Origin: Apiospora phragmitis
Taxonomy: Eukaryota; Ascomycota; Sordariomycetes; Amphisphaeriales; Apiosporaceae
DNA: 64,000 nucleotides
Direction: 5' to 3'
Assembly: GCA_038363925.1 (NCBI GenBank)
Contig: JAQQWL010000003.1
Location: forward strand, 62,001-126,000
Shown: one piece after another, positions 47,741 to 58,400 of the stretch
Position numbering within the stretch: position 1 is the stretch's first letter
How the letters are laid out: every line of letters starts with the position of its first letter
The notes under the pieces: model-generated
Told to the model about the DNA's origin: nothing
Databases searched by the model: none
The model's input: the letters and a program-made list of their open reading frames with translations, nothing else
Translations under genes and position numbers: made by a program

Positions 47741-48553
47741 ATAAGCGGCAGGGGACGTGGGTTTAATATCGATAAACCTAGTAAAGTTTTATACTATTTA
47801 TTTTAAAAAGTAATAGTAATTTCTATATAATTAGTTTAAGGTAAAATATATAGAGATCCCGCTTATATTACTTATCGTATAAATATAGAGCTTATTAAGT
47901 TTGCCAGAATTCGAATAGCGTAATACGAAGCGCCCGTAGGTTTATTTAATATATCGAAAAAAGTCGAAATTTAGGGAAGAATTATTAACGCGATATTAAA
48001 TAACGTATTCTTTAACGTTATTATCGAGAACGACTATATAGCTAGTTAAGCCTTATATAAGTGCGGGGCGGATACGTCGGCCTAAAATCTATTCGGCGGC
48101 TTAATCGTATTATTCCTACGTTATAAGGGCGTTATCGGAAAAGAACTCCGCTATTTAGCGTCTCGATAACTCTATAATACGGGCCTATATTATAGCTATT
48201 ATATATTATTATAAGAATTAAGTAAAGCTTAAGGGTCGGTTAAAATTAACTCCTTAAAATTTAGATCACGACGTATCGACGGATACGAGAAATGCCGACT
48301 AAGCTTAGGCCGATACGTAAAAAGCGAAAAGGTAAAGGTAAGTAAGACGTAATTAGCTACTAAATAAGTTATTAGGTCCTTTATTAAAAGTACGTAATAT
48401 TACCTATACTTGTAGGCGAGCTAGTAACGTTATACGGACGATTATGGCTTATTTTTAATAAGCAGTGCTATTTTAAGGGCTAAAAACCTCCTATAAAGCA
48501 TAACCTTTATATATAGAAATAACGAAATAAATATTAAATATAAATACTTTATA

Positions 48554-49127
48554 CACTTATTAGCGAAACTTATGTCCTCTTTTTATTCTTTAATAGTTTC
48601 CGTTTTAAACCCTTTTTATAAAGGTAATTATTAATATTATATACCCCGCTATGCTCGTATATATAGAATCGATTTTTAGCTTTACTTACCCCTTCTTTTA
48701 TATATTTATAAATTAATTATAATACTCTGGAATTACTTTATATTATATAAGTATTAGTGCTAAAAACCGCTAACGGTTTATACGCTATTTAGCTCTGCTC
48801 GTTCTTATAAACGTTTATAAATAGATATTTTAATAGAACTCGGTTAGCCTTATTGTAATAAATTAACGCTAAAAACGATATTAACTAGATTGTTTATTAA
48901 AAAAAAAATTTACCGTTTTTAGCTCTTAGCTTTTTTCGAGTATAAAGTAATTCTAAAGTATTATAATCGATTTATAAATATATAAAAGAAGGAGAAGCAA
49001 AGGTAGGAATTAATTCTATACCTACGACTATAGCAGGGTATATAGTATTAATAGCTACCCCTTAAAAGCGGGTCCAAACGGGAACTATTAAAAAGTGGAT
49101 AAAGGACGTAGGTTTCGCTAGCGACTA
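48554..49127. mobile_element. hAT-like palindromic non-autonomous element, copy C
   Basis: Both ends of this stretch of about 575 bp are versions of the same terminus: CACTTATTAGCGAAACTTAT at 48,554 and, inverted, GTAGGTTTCGCTAGCGACTA ending at 49,127. The arms match over more than 150 bp: each carries a GGACCY/GGGTCC block, a TACCCC hairpin remnant and TTTACTTACCCCTTCTTTTA-like sequence (48,678; inverted at 48,980-49,000). The centre has no transposase. This is the layout of a MITE-like foldback derivative. No clear 8-bp target duplication remains, perhaps because of RIP. Confidence 0.7.
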
Positions 49128-49136
49128 TACAGTACT

Positions 49137-49480
49137 ATATTTTTACTACGTAAGCTCGAAGAGTTTCACGGGCTATTTTCGGTCCTGAGTTTGGTTAGCC
49201 CTTATTATGAAGCAGAATAGGAACCGTTACGCAAGTGGCACTGAGAGACGGGATGGACGCCGGACAGAGAGCTTGTGATACATCCTATATTCTGGTGCGC
49301 AGGACGGAGCCTGGTATTTCCCCGCTCCGCTTATACCATTCCGATAAAGATCGGTCGCTTCGGACCTAAATCATTTAGTAGCGTATTCTCCTTTCGCTGT
49401 ATTTATTAAGAGCTCGAAGATCTTCGCGCGTTATTTCCGGTTTTAACTTTTTAGTTACTTATAGACCTGTTAGCCCTATT
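49137..49480. repeat. diverged direct repeat next to copy C
   Basis: The stretch from about 49,137 (AGCTCGAAGAGTTTCACGGG) recurs from about 49,400 (AGCTCGAAGATCTTCGCGCG), about 260 bp away. Both are followed by TATTTTCGGTC- or TATTTCCGGTT-type sequence and GTTAGCCC. It may be a tandem duplication inside an older element. Confidence 0.5.
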
Positions 49481-50789
49481 ATTAGAGTATAGCGTCGGAA
49501 AAGTAGTAATAATATATTAACGCGATTAGCGGGTTAACTTTATGGCCTTTTTAAACTATGTAAAAATTTATTCTCGTTAAGACGCGCCGAAAGTAATTTA
49601 GGCTAGAAATTATTCTCGTTAATATACGTTATAGTATTAGAATAGTAGCTATGTATATAGGCGAGGCCACCTTCGCCTAACTAGTATTTAAAATCACGCC
49701 TTATGGACGCCAGGAGCGTTACAGCTAGTACAGCCCTTCGGTTCCTACCTAAAAATCTAATTATTTCCTATACGCTGTTTTTATCGCCGTGATCTAATTC
49801 TATATTAATCCGTAATAGAAGTAAGGCGAAAGCCGCGCGTTAAAACACGGATTATTTTTAAGTATTATAGCTAGTAAAATAAAAGGACTCGAAAATACGT
49901 ATATATAGGTTAATATTTTTATACGCGTACTTTTTATTAACGCGATTATATTACGCCGTTTTCGTAATACTTTTTAATAATATCCCCCCTTTAATTTATT
50001 CCGATAGTATTTACCAAAGCTTAAAAGAGATACTTATTTCTTTTTAAAAGCTTATATAAAATATAATAAATTAATATAAATATTACTTTAAGGAATTATA
50101 AGAAGTAATTAAACGTATTTCTTAAAAATATATAAGTACGGCCGCTATATTTAATAGTATTATATTTTTTTTAACGAAACGTTTATTAAAAAAAGCCGAG
50201 GACGGGAGAGGGTAGACGAACTTTAGTTATAAATCGTTATAAGGTAACGTAATAGCTTTATTAAACTATTTATTAAAAATACGAAAGGAGATCGGGGATT
50301 AAAAAAGAGTAAAGCGTAAAAAAGAGGATGGAGTATAAAGAGATAATAAACGGAGTAAGAGTAAGTATTAATTTAGAATAAAAGTATATATAACTTTAAG
50401 CGGATAAGACTTAAGCCTCTATTTATTTTCGGTATATCCTTATAAACTTTCGTAATATATTTAACTATTAATTTATTTAAAGGAGCCGGGTTAATATAAC
50501 GTACTATCCGAGTTATCGGGTTAAAAAAGCTATAATAAAAGCAGGTCACCCTTAGAGACGGCTAATAAAATATCGATTAATAATTACCCTAGCGTAACGG
50601 GCTAGACGGCGAAGGGGACAACGATAAAAAGTACGCGACCTCTAAGGTATTAACGCTTATTTATATTTTATATTTTATATCGTACGTAATAAAAGTATTA
50701 AAATATATTAAGTTTATTTCTTTATTCGTAGCTCGGTATTTACTTCGAAGCTTCTTTTTATATTATTTACGCCGGCTATAGATAATTAT

Positions 50790-51680
50790 AAAGTAGGCTA
50801 CGCTTCCGAGAATAACCCTCGAGCCGATCCGTACCATACTTCCTCTTCTTTTTAACCGTAAACACCTACCGGTATTTAAGCGCTAGCCAGAGGACGGCTT
50901 AATTAAAGTTAATTACTATAACACGTCCGCGCTCCACGTTTTATAATAAATTAATATCGCGTAGGTCGCCGTAGTCTACCCCTACCGCCTACACCGCCTC
51001 TAATAAGCGACGCCTCTACGCCTCTAGCTCCGCCGCCTCTATGCCCGCGTCCGCCGCTATCTCGCCGCTTTACGATATAAGTATTATATATACTACCCTC
51101 CTCCCCCCGGTAATACGTACCCCTAATCTAGGTATACCAGGCCTAAGTGTACAGGCATTACCTAACCTTCGAGCGTCGCCAGCCGCGCGTAGACCCGGTA
51201 TTCGTGCTACAGCTACTCGAGGCTACCCGACAGTGTCCCTTTACCGATAAAGGTATAGCCGTATGGTTTAAGTTCTACTTTAAATAGTACGCCTATCGTA
51301 TCCTTTTTACCCTACCCGAAAATACAGACTTATCGGCGAACTTAAAGCTTTTATAAAAAAGGGTGTAATAATTCCGTAAATATTTATTTAACGTAATCGG
51401 TTAGTTTTCGTATTTAAGCTATTCCTTCTCGCGTCGCTCTTATTCCTTTTCGCATCGCTCTTATTCCTTCTCGCGTCGCTTTTATTCCTCTCGTACCTTT
51501 ACTACCTCCTTTTCGCGTCGCTTTTATTTTTCTCGTACCTTTACCGCCTCCCTCTCGCGTCGCTCTTATTCTTTCTCGCGTCGCTCTTATTTTTCTCGTA
51601 CCTTTACCGCTTCTTTCGTACACGTAAGCTCTTCGATTTCGCGTCGGAGCTATATAATCTCCGGATTAAATATTAAAGAT
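50790..51680 (-). pseudogene. coiled-coil, protein-kinase-like remnant
   Basis: On the minus strand, 51,625-51,414 encodes an Arg/Glu/Lys-rich coiled coil (repeated ERREKE and VKVREK units) with TAA where Gln belongs. Further down come VELKPYGYTFIGKGTLSG (near 51,280), HEYRVYARLATLEG, VHLGLVYLD and, after a one-base frame change near 51,115, EIAADAGIEAAELEA. The catalytic-loop region GVDYGDLRDINLL (near 50,960) and RGRVIVINFN (near 50,920) follow. In fungal kinase-like proteins these correspond to HGDLRDxNLL and the metal-binding VIDFD; the His and the first Asp of DFD now read Tyr and Asn, as RIP would cause. Substrate and role are unknown. Confidence 0.7.
51414..51625 (-). repeat. degenerate minisatellite coding a charged coiled coil
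   Basis: Units around CTCGCGTCGCTCTTATTC (plus strand) recur about eight times with spacing near 21 or 33 bp, mixed with CTCGTACCTTTAC. On the minus strand they encode the ERREKE coiled-coil units of the kinase-like remnant. Confidence 0.75.
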
Positions 51681-52599
51681 CGTAGTAAAGCTATAGGTTG
51701 ATCGGCGAATCTTCGCTATTAAGAATAATCGTTAAAAGTACGGAAAAAAGACCCTTTAATTTCTTTAAACGGATATAATTAATTACTAAAATATATTAAA
51801 TAAACTTAAGAAATAATCTTTTATAACGTAATATAAATAACCGGTAATAAGATATATAATAGCCGATTAATTAATTAAAACAGGGCAGGTATGAAAAGAA
51901 ATAATAATAACGAGAAAAAGAGTAATATTTACCTTTTACCGCGGTAATACGGTTTCCCCGCATACGTTTCTACATAATTAGAAACTCCTTAGCCTACTCG
52001 GCGCCGAGCCATAATAACTACTCCGTTAATTTTATACTTAAAGATTTAAACGAATTTAAATCGAGTTTTATTTATATATAAATATATAATATATTATTAA
52101 AAAAAACCTAAAAATAAGCGGCGTATTAACAAGTAATTCCTAATAGAATAAGAATAGTATATATTTAAAATTTATAGCGTTAAAAGAACATAAAAAACCG
52201 AGCATTTCGAGCTCTCCAAGATCACAATAACTCCTAACAGGGATCGAATTAAAAGACTCGATTTAACTCCGCGCCTTCTAAGCTAGCGTTAATACGATAA
52301 CCGCTAACGCTAACCAACCCCACAACCGATTTCGCCGAGTTTAAACTGTCTCGACTTATAACTTCTTTAAAACATCTTTAATTACGCTTACGTAACGTAA
52401 ATAAGATATAATATAAGCGCTTAATTACGAAGCACGGTAATTACGTTACGGGCTCTTAAAACGGCTTAAATACTTTTAAAATCGATAATAAGCTAGCACG
52501 TATTGCCGGTAATTCCCTATACTAAATATACTTTATACCGATTATAAAACCTAAACGTAAAGCCTCGTTAAGTCTAAAGTAATCAGACTTATCGCCCTC

Positions 52600-53640
52600 G
52601 TTTTATACACTTAGAATCGCTATTTAAAAAGCGAGTATATACGAGCTATAGCAGTTTATAGCATAGCCGGCAGCTGCTACGATTACGATATTAATAAAGG
52701 CAAGGTATGCGTTAGTCTAGAGCCTCGGACATTATAATCACGACTTCCGTAATACGATAAACCTCGAAACGTTATCGACGCTACTGAGGAAATCAATATA
52801 ATCTTAATATAAAAGCTTAACGCCTTTCAAAGAGACCTGAGGCTATACTAGTAAGAAACGAGCCGTAGCCACGGCGAGTTATAAAACATAAAGAGCGAGA
52901 TTATACAGGAATTATGCATAGTTAAAGAACGGCTATTAGAAGAGCTCGCGTTTATAACGACTGCGTAAATAGAGGGAGTCGAGACGTGCCTACCACGGCC
53001 GTAATCGGAACCTCGACCCCGACCGCCATCTCTACGACAGCCAGGGTCTTACGCAGTGCCGGGGGACGTAACGGAGGGAGTAACGGAGGAAGTAACGGAG
53101 GCTGTATGAGGGACGGAGCCGCTACAGGTAGAGTTGCCGCCAAACGCCAAGTTGGCGTCTTAAATCGCGCCGAGCGGATACTACACGCACGATAAGCGGG
53201 AGAAAGATAAAATACGAAAGTCGGGGGAATCGCTATAGCGAAAAGCGCTTACGCTTAGAGAGATATATAATATATTTAGCGTAATAATATACTAAAATAT
53301 TATCCGTAGCCGGATAAAAGTAGCTATATATATCCCCGGAGGCCAGAAAATCCCCGATCTCGGCCAAGTGGTAGGTAGCCTACTCCTTACTATATATCTA
53401 TTCCCCGCCTAACGAGCATACTAGATCTGGAGATTACGCGGCCGCCAGGCTTAAATAACCCAACGGGCTCGAGTTTTCCACGTGTCGAGGCCAGTGCGGA
53501 AGCCATCTTTCAAAATAAGCCAGGCCGGAAATACGAGGCAAGGCTCGGCAGGTCGACCGCTCCGGTGCTAGACGCAACAGGGAGCGCAGACCACTTATCC
53601 GCCCAGTAATGGAGTTGCCCAAGGATCGGCGACAGAATTA
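52600..53640 (+). pseudogene. unrecognised long coding remnant
   Basis: One plus-strand frame runs for several hundred codons with TAA/TAG stops only. It reads SHGEL, IKSEIIQELCIVKERLLEEL, a Pro-rich part (SEPRPRPPSLRQPG), VTEGVTEEVTEAV, VELPPNAKLAS, and then in GC-rich DNA LNNPTGSSFPRVEASAEAIF and GRSTAPVLDATGSADHLSAQ before TAA (about 53,607). The charged helical N-terminal part and Pro-rich linker could fit a retroelement Gag or a structural protein, but nothing diagnostic is present. Confidence 0.4.
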
Positions 53641-53643
53641 TCG

Positions 53644-54117
53644 ATGGGGTGTAATGAGCGTCTCGACTCTCCAATGTGTAATGCGGTGGCTGGTAACGCC
53701 AATGGCTTCGAGGTTACAGGCGTAGCGATAGGAACTGGCATAGTAGCAACGGCCGGTGCTTCGCAGCCCACGGCACTAGAACCCGATCGGTGCCAGCCAG
53801 GCGGCGGGGAGGAGGGTATAAGCGATATAAGCGATATGAGTGCAGAGTTCTCCCTAAATCCTGAATCCGATACGTCTAGCTTGACTAATAGGGATACCAT
53901 CGGCTCGTACCAGGAAATGGAGCGGTTGTATGACCAAGACGGGCACGCTGGGGATTCCTTAATAGAGATGCTAAATATGCGCCTGACGGTCCTAGCACAG
54001 GAAACGGATGCAGGCGGCCCCGCTATAGAAGGACCTCGGGGCTCTCAGCCTCGATGTGGGAGCCCCTCCGCTGGATATCCTGCTCAGACAGTGTCTCTTG
54101 CTTTGAGCTTTTCCTAA
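53644..54117 (+). CDS. hypothetical protein in a GC-rich island
   Basis: This 157-codon frame starts at ATG 53,644 and ends at TAA 54,115-54,117. It is rich in Gly, Ser, Ala and Asp/Glu. An acidic part near residues 55-75 (GGGEEGISDISDMSAEFSLN) is followed by a helical segment (MERLYDQDGHAGDSLIEMLN). No signal peptide, membrane segment or known domain is visible. Normal codon use and lack of RIP make it stand out. It may be the 3' exon of the degraded gene just upstream, or a spurious frame in unmutated DNA. Confidence 0.35.
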   Translation: MGCNERLDSPMCNAVAGNANGFEVTGVAIGTGIVATAGASQPTALEPDRCQPGGGEEGISDISDMSAEFSLNPESDTSSLTNRDTIGSYQEMERLYDQDGHAGDSLIEMLNMRLTVLAQETDAGGPAIEGPRGSQPRCGSPSAGYPAQTVSLALSFS

Positions 54118-54879
54118 GGGCCGGCCATGAATTTAGCCAAGAGCTGGGGGCCGCACGAGGCCTCCATGGATACATAGGGACGGAGTTATGAAAAGACGAG
54201 CCTCGAGTATATCTTAATGTAGGAATGTTAGGGTCGGTATTAAAATTAGGACTGGAACGATCGATAAATCTAGCCCATACCTCGTATCTAAATCTATCGC
54301 AAGAACGTAATAAAAAGAACTACCTTAAAAAACGAAATAATTAACTTTAAGTTAATAAATATTAAGGATAGCTATTTAGAGGATACTTAAAATACTTTTT
54401 TTATTATTCGTTATAGGGATATTCCTAACTCCTCCCGAGTTAAATAGGAAGTGCGCCGGCCGTACGTCGTATGTAATCTCTTCCTATTAAAATCGCCGTA
54501 GAAGTTAAGATAAAAGGATTACGGGAGTATAAAAGGGATAATAATAGCGTTAAATTATTAATTATTATATTAAACTAGAGTTAAAAATATGCTTTAATAT
54601 AAGTATATATAGAATTACCGTGTAATATTTAACGCATTAATATATACTACGTCGTTACCCGAACTATATATTATTAAAACTTATTCGAAAATCCTTTAAT
54701 ATTCCTACTATCTTTTTTATTAAGGTGTCCCGTTATAATTTACGTTTATAATCCTTATAATAGTTTAGCGCGTAACTCGCCCTATTTTATATAGATCCTT
54801 TTAAACGGCCTACCTACGACAGCTTTATACCGTTTCCTACTATTTTAAGAAAGCATTATTATAATTATACCGTTATAAT

Positions 54880-55090
54880 CGGCGTTAAGGGCTTTTTAGC
54901 CGCCACCCGGCCGTTTTAACGTATAGCTCTCTATAGCGACGTATCTATCGCGCCGTGGTTGAGGTGTTTCGTAGGTACTAGCCGGGCTCCCGTACTCGTC
55001 GCCGCGGTTGGTATAGTATTTGTTATAGAGCTAGGCTCGGTACGGCCGGGCTACCGTTCCACCGTCGTTCGGGAACCTGGAGTGCTTGCT
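54880..55090 (+). pseudogene. acidic-tail family, N-terminal fragment of copy 3
   Basis: The plus strand reads KGFLAAT, ALYSDVSIAPWLRCF and VAAVGIVFVIELGSVRPGYR. It matches the minus-strand segment at 34,690-34,520 (KGFLAAT, ALYSNVFIAAWLGYL, VAVGVAFVVELDSVR). It breaks off near 55,090, about 100 bp before another fragment of the same family in opposite orientation. Confidence 0.5.
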
Positions 55091-55189
55091 ATATAATGAG
55101 TATTAACGGTTAATCGACCATGTAATTAATAGACGAGAATTATGCTTACTTTGCGGCCTTCGCGGCGAAGGTAGCTACCTCGGATCCTT

Positions 55190-55450
55190 TTATTTTATAG
55201 GATTATAGGGAATGATAATCCCGCTATCCTCGTCGGGGATAATATTGTAAATAAATAGAGGCTCTATCGCGGCAGCGGGAACTGCTATAATATACTCGGG
55301 ATCGGTTTCGTACTCGGCATCCGCGTCGCTGCCTATACTAGTAACGGCATTCGCGTTATCGCTAGCGTCCGCTTAGGCCTCGAGATGGATAGCTTTAATT
55401 AAGCCGCTCGATCGTGTGGCTCGGCCGTGGCTCGGTCTCGCCTAGCACGC
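55190..55450 (-). pseudogene. acidic-tail family, C-terminal fragment
   Basis: The minus strand reads RATRSSGLIKAIHLEA, ADASDNANAVTSIGSDADAE, YETDPEYIIAVPAAAIEPLF and IIPDEDSGIIIPYNPIK before TAA. It is the best preserved C terminus of this family and matches 36,900-37,081 and 34,285-34,450. It lies in inverted orientation to the N-terminal-like fragment at 54,880-55,090, so a local inversion or two separate copies are possible. Confidence 0.5.
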
Positions 55451-58400
55451 GGCTAATTATCGAAACTGCTATTATTAGCTAAGGAGCTGGGAAGCTCGAC
55501 GGAACGGTAACCGGGACATGGGGACGGATAATCCTATTAAGGTCCGGTACGCGCTGCCCGCGTAAGATATGCATCGCCGTCTCTATCCGCTCGTGTATCG
55601 GGTTCCAGTACGTAAGCGCGCTAAAGACGTCGCAGTACCGCCCGAGGTCTTTTATCTTGTTCTATAGCGATAAGCCGCTTTTGCGGACCTTGTCTTTCTA
55701 CGCCTTAGTGTGGGCTATGGCGGAGGCCTAGCTACTAATACGGTTCGGGCAACTTACTGGACCCTCTTAGGTATATTCGTGGAGTGTTAATAGAGCTATA
55801 ATAACGTCCCGCTGAACGGTAGATATAATAAGTACTAGCTTACGGATATTAAATGGGATAGCATAATGAGCTCGAGTTAGGCGAGCGTTGCTAAGGAGCT
55901 GCCGATCCGGTTCCGAACCTATATTAGTGAGAGGACCCCGGGCTAACTTGTTTTTAGCATGTTTTAAGAAGTTCTTATATAGTAAAAAGATTATACAGTT
56001 AGCCTTGAAGGCGCGGGGTCGTAAAACGGCGCCACGCTAATAATAGTATGTTTAAAGGACCTAACCCGCTAGTTATACTAGTACGTCATTACTACTCTTC
56101 CGGCTCTGCACCCTAATAATACGCCAATAGGTGCGGGTAACGATAGAAGCTAGGACCGGAAACAGCCTAAGAGAGTATTCGAATCTCGACAAAAGGTAGT
56201 AAAAAAAAGCAGCCGCTGCATTATATTAGCTCTAGGTTACTTGCCTCTCTGCGCCGGAATAGTACAAACGGAGCGGGGGAATATTAGGCTCTAGTTCTAT
56301 TTGAAATCGGCGCACTTCGGGAAGGTTTAATAAGCGATTACGGTCCCGCGGACTAGAATAGTAGTTTTAGCCTTTAGTATCCTTTCTATAACTACTCGGT
56401 AGGAATTAGAGGACCCGAGGTGCCTCGTATAAGCTAATAAGTACGCCACGACCAATAACGGGACGCGGTAATATCTAGCCCGGTTCTGTCCCTATTCGCT
56501 CTATATCTATTGCAGCGTTAGCTTTTCTCCTTTAAACCGGCGGCGTTATTAGTAGCTCTGCATCCTAAGGTCGATATCTGCCCTACCGTAGCTTAACTAG
56601 TCTAGGCTATATATTAAAAAAGATATATAGTATATTATCCTTGATCTGAATATAGAGCTTGGTGAAATACTTAGAACCGGCTACGAAGAAGTACTTCCTA
56701 TTTACGAAATAGGCTACTTCGTAAGTTAAGCTGCGTCTAAATCACGTCCGTACTATACCGGTCTCTAATTAATAACTATACCTTGAAGTATAAGGCTACT
56801 AAGGTAAGAAGTCGCTTTAAGTAGTATAATTAAAACAGATATAAAGGCCTGATATACGATACTAATAGGTACGAATTAAAAGAGCTACATTAAAGATTTA
56901 GGGTATAAGGAGCGTATACTATTATTTAAGTACCTAGGAGAATAACCAGCTGCGTTTCAGACCGAACTAACCTAAAGTAACGAGCTATAAAAGTATATCG
57001 GTAGTTACGAGAAGCTTATACATATTAGAAGCGGTGGAATTAAATCGTCGGCGAAGTTTAGCCGTAGGGATAGAAGTTATACTAGCCGTACCAGCCAAAA
57101 TTTACTACCTACATAATAGATACTATCTCTCGAGGAGGCCGTAATAAAGAAATTAACGAGTATGGACGACCAGGCACGACCGCGAAAACGCACTTTTACC
57201 GCCCCCAGCACTAGAAGTATTCGATACTCTAGTATAGGCCAGGTCCGTTTTCAGACGTCCGCTAATAACCAACATATTAATAGGCACCAATAAGCGGTAT
57301 AAGCGCCTTAAAAGCCGCTTCTTCAGCATATACTATAATACGGTAGGTCGTCTACGTTACTTATATACGGGACCACAACTACGCCGGCATAGAATATGAC
57401 GTAACATGGTTAGACCCGCTGCTAAGAAGCACTTCCTAATCGAGAAATCGGTAGCTTCGTAAGTAACCAACCCTTTAATAGCAGGTTAGGTACTATACTG
57501 TATCGTGCTGGTTACTTCTGGAGACTAGGCCTCGAGGTACGAAGCCTGGAATATCGTGGTAGCTTTCGGTAGCACGGTCAGGAAAGGATGCAAAACGGGT
57601 GTGTTTTACCTAGAGATACGGGAAAGTACGAACTAGAACAGCAGCACGGGAGGTTGGGCGCATAGTAACCCCGTACTATTCCAAGACTATATACGAGTAC
57701 GGCTAGATGCATTTCGGCTGCCCTTAAACGTTAGGGGTATGTCGTAAAGGCTGAATTAGCTTATACCAGAAAAAACCTTTATCAAACCCATACGACCGTC
57801 ACCTCTTATTAAGCTTGTTTGGCCGAGTGGATGGGTCGCTGCTAGCTGCTAGTTGCCACTGATCCTGGCCTGCCAGGATAGAGACGATACCGCTGCTTAG
57901 AGGGTACGAAGTAGTAAGTAGCACAGGCTAAGGGTACGCTATAATAATCTCGAAGCGCTTACGTGTTTGCTCGTGGCGTGCCCATCTCCAGTCTATTCCT
58001 AGCTCTACGGTCGTAAGTCGACTACACGACTGTATAGACAGCCGTCGTTTTAAATATCCTGTTAAGATAATTAGGTTCCGCTAGGCGACTCCGACCAAGT
58101 TTAAGTGTAACAGCCCTCCGTAGGTGGCAGTTAATCTTTACGATTCCGTACTATGCTAAGATATAATGGATAGGAGGATTATCGATATGTTATCTAGTCG
58201 CATTATTAGTAGAATTAGAGGGCGGTCTCCTAGTACGATGTCTAAACAGTTACGAGTAGTTGACGGGTATAGGTCGAACGCTTATTAGCTCGTCGGGTAG
58301 GTTTAAAACTAGCTAAACGTAAGCTAACTCTATATTTAGCCTACTTTATTAAGCTTTTCCTATAGTTATAAATGCCACTTTACTTCCCTTACCGGGCAAC

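Noticed and set aside
48546..49135. 8-bp target-site duplication around the palindromic element
   Set aside because: The flanking 8-mers (ACTTTATA and TACAGTAC) do not match; RIP may have erased it, but it cannot be claimed.
51041..51250. Plus-strand frame of 69 codons
   Set aside because: It is the antisense of the kinase-like remnant.
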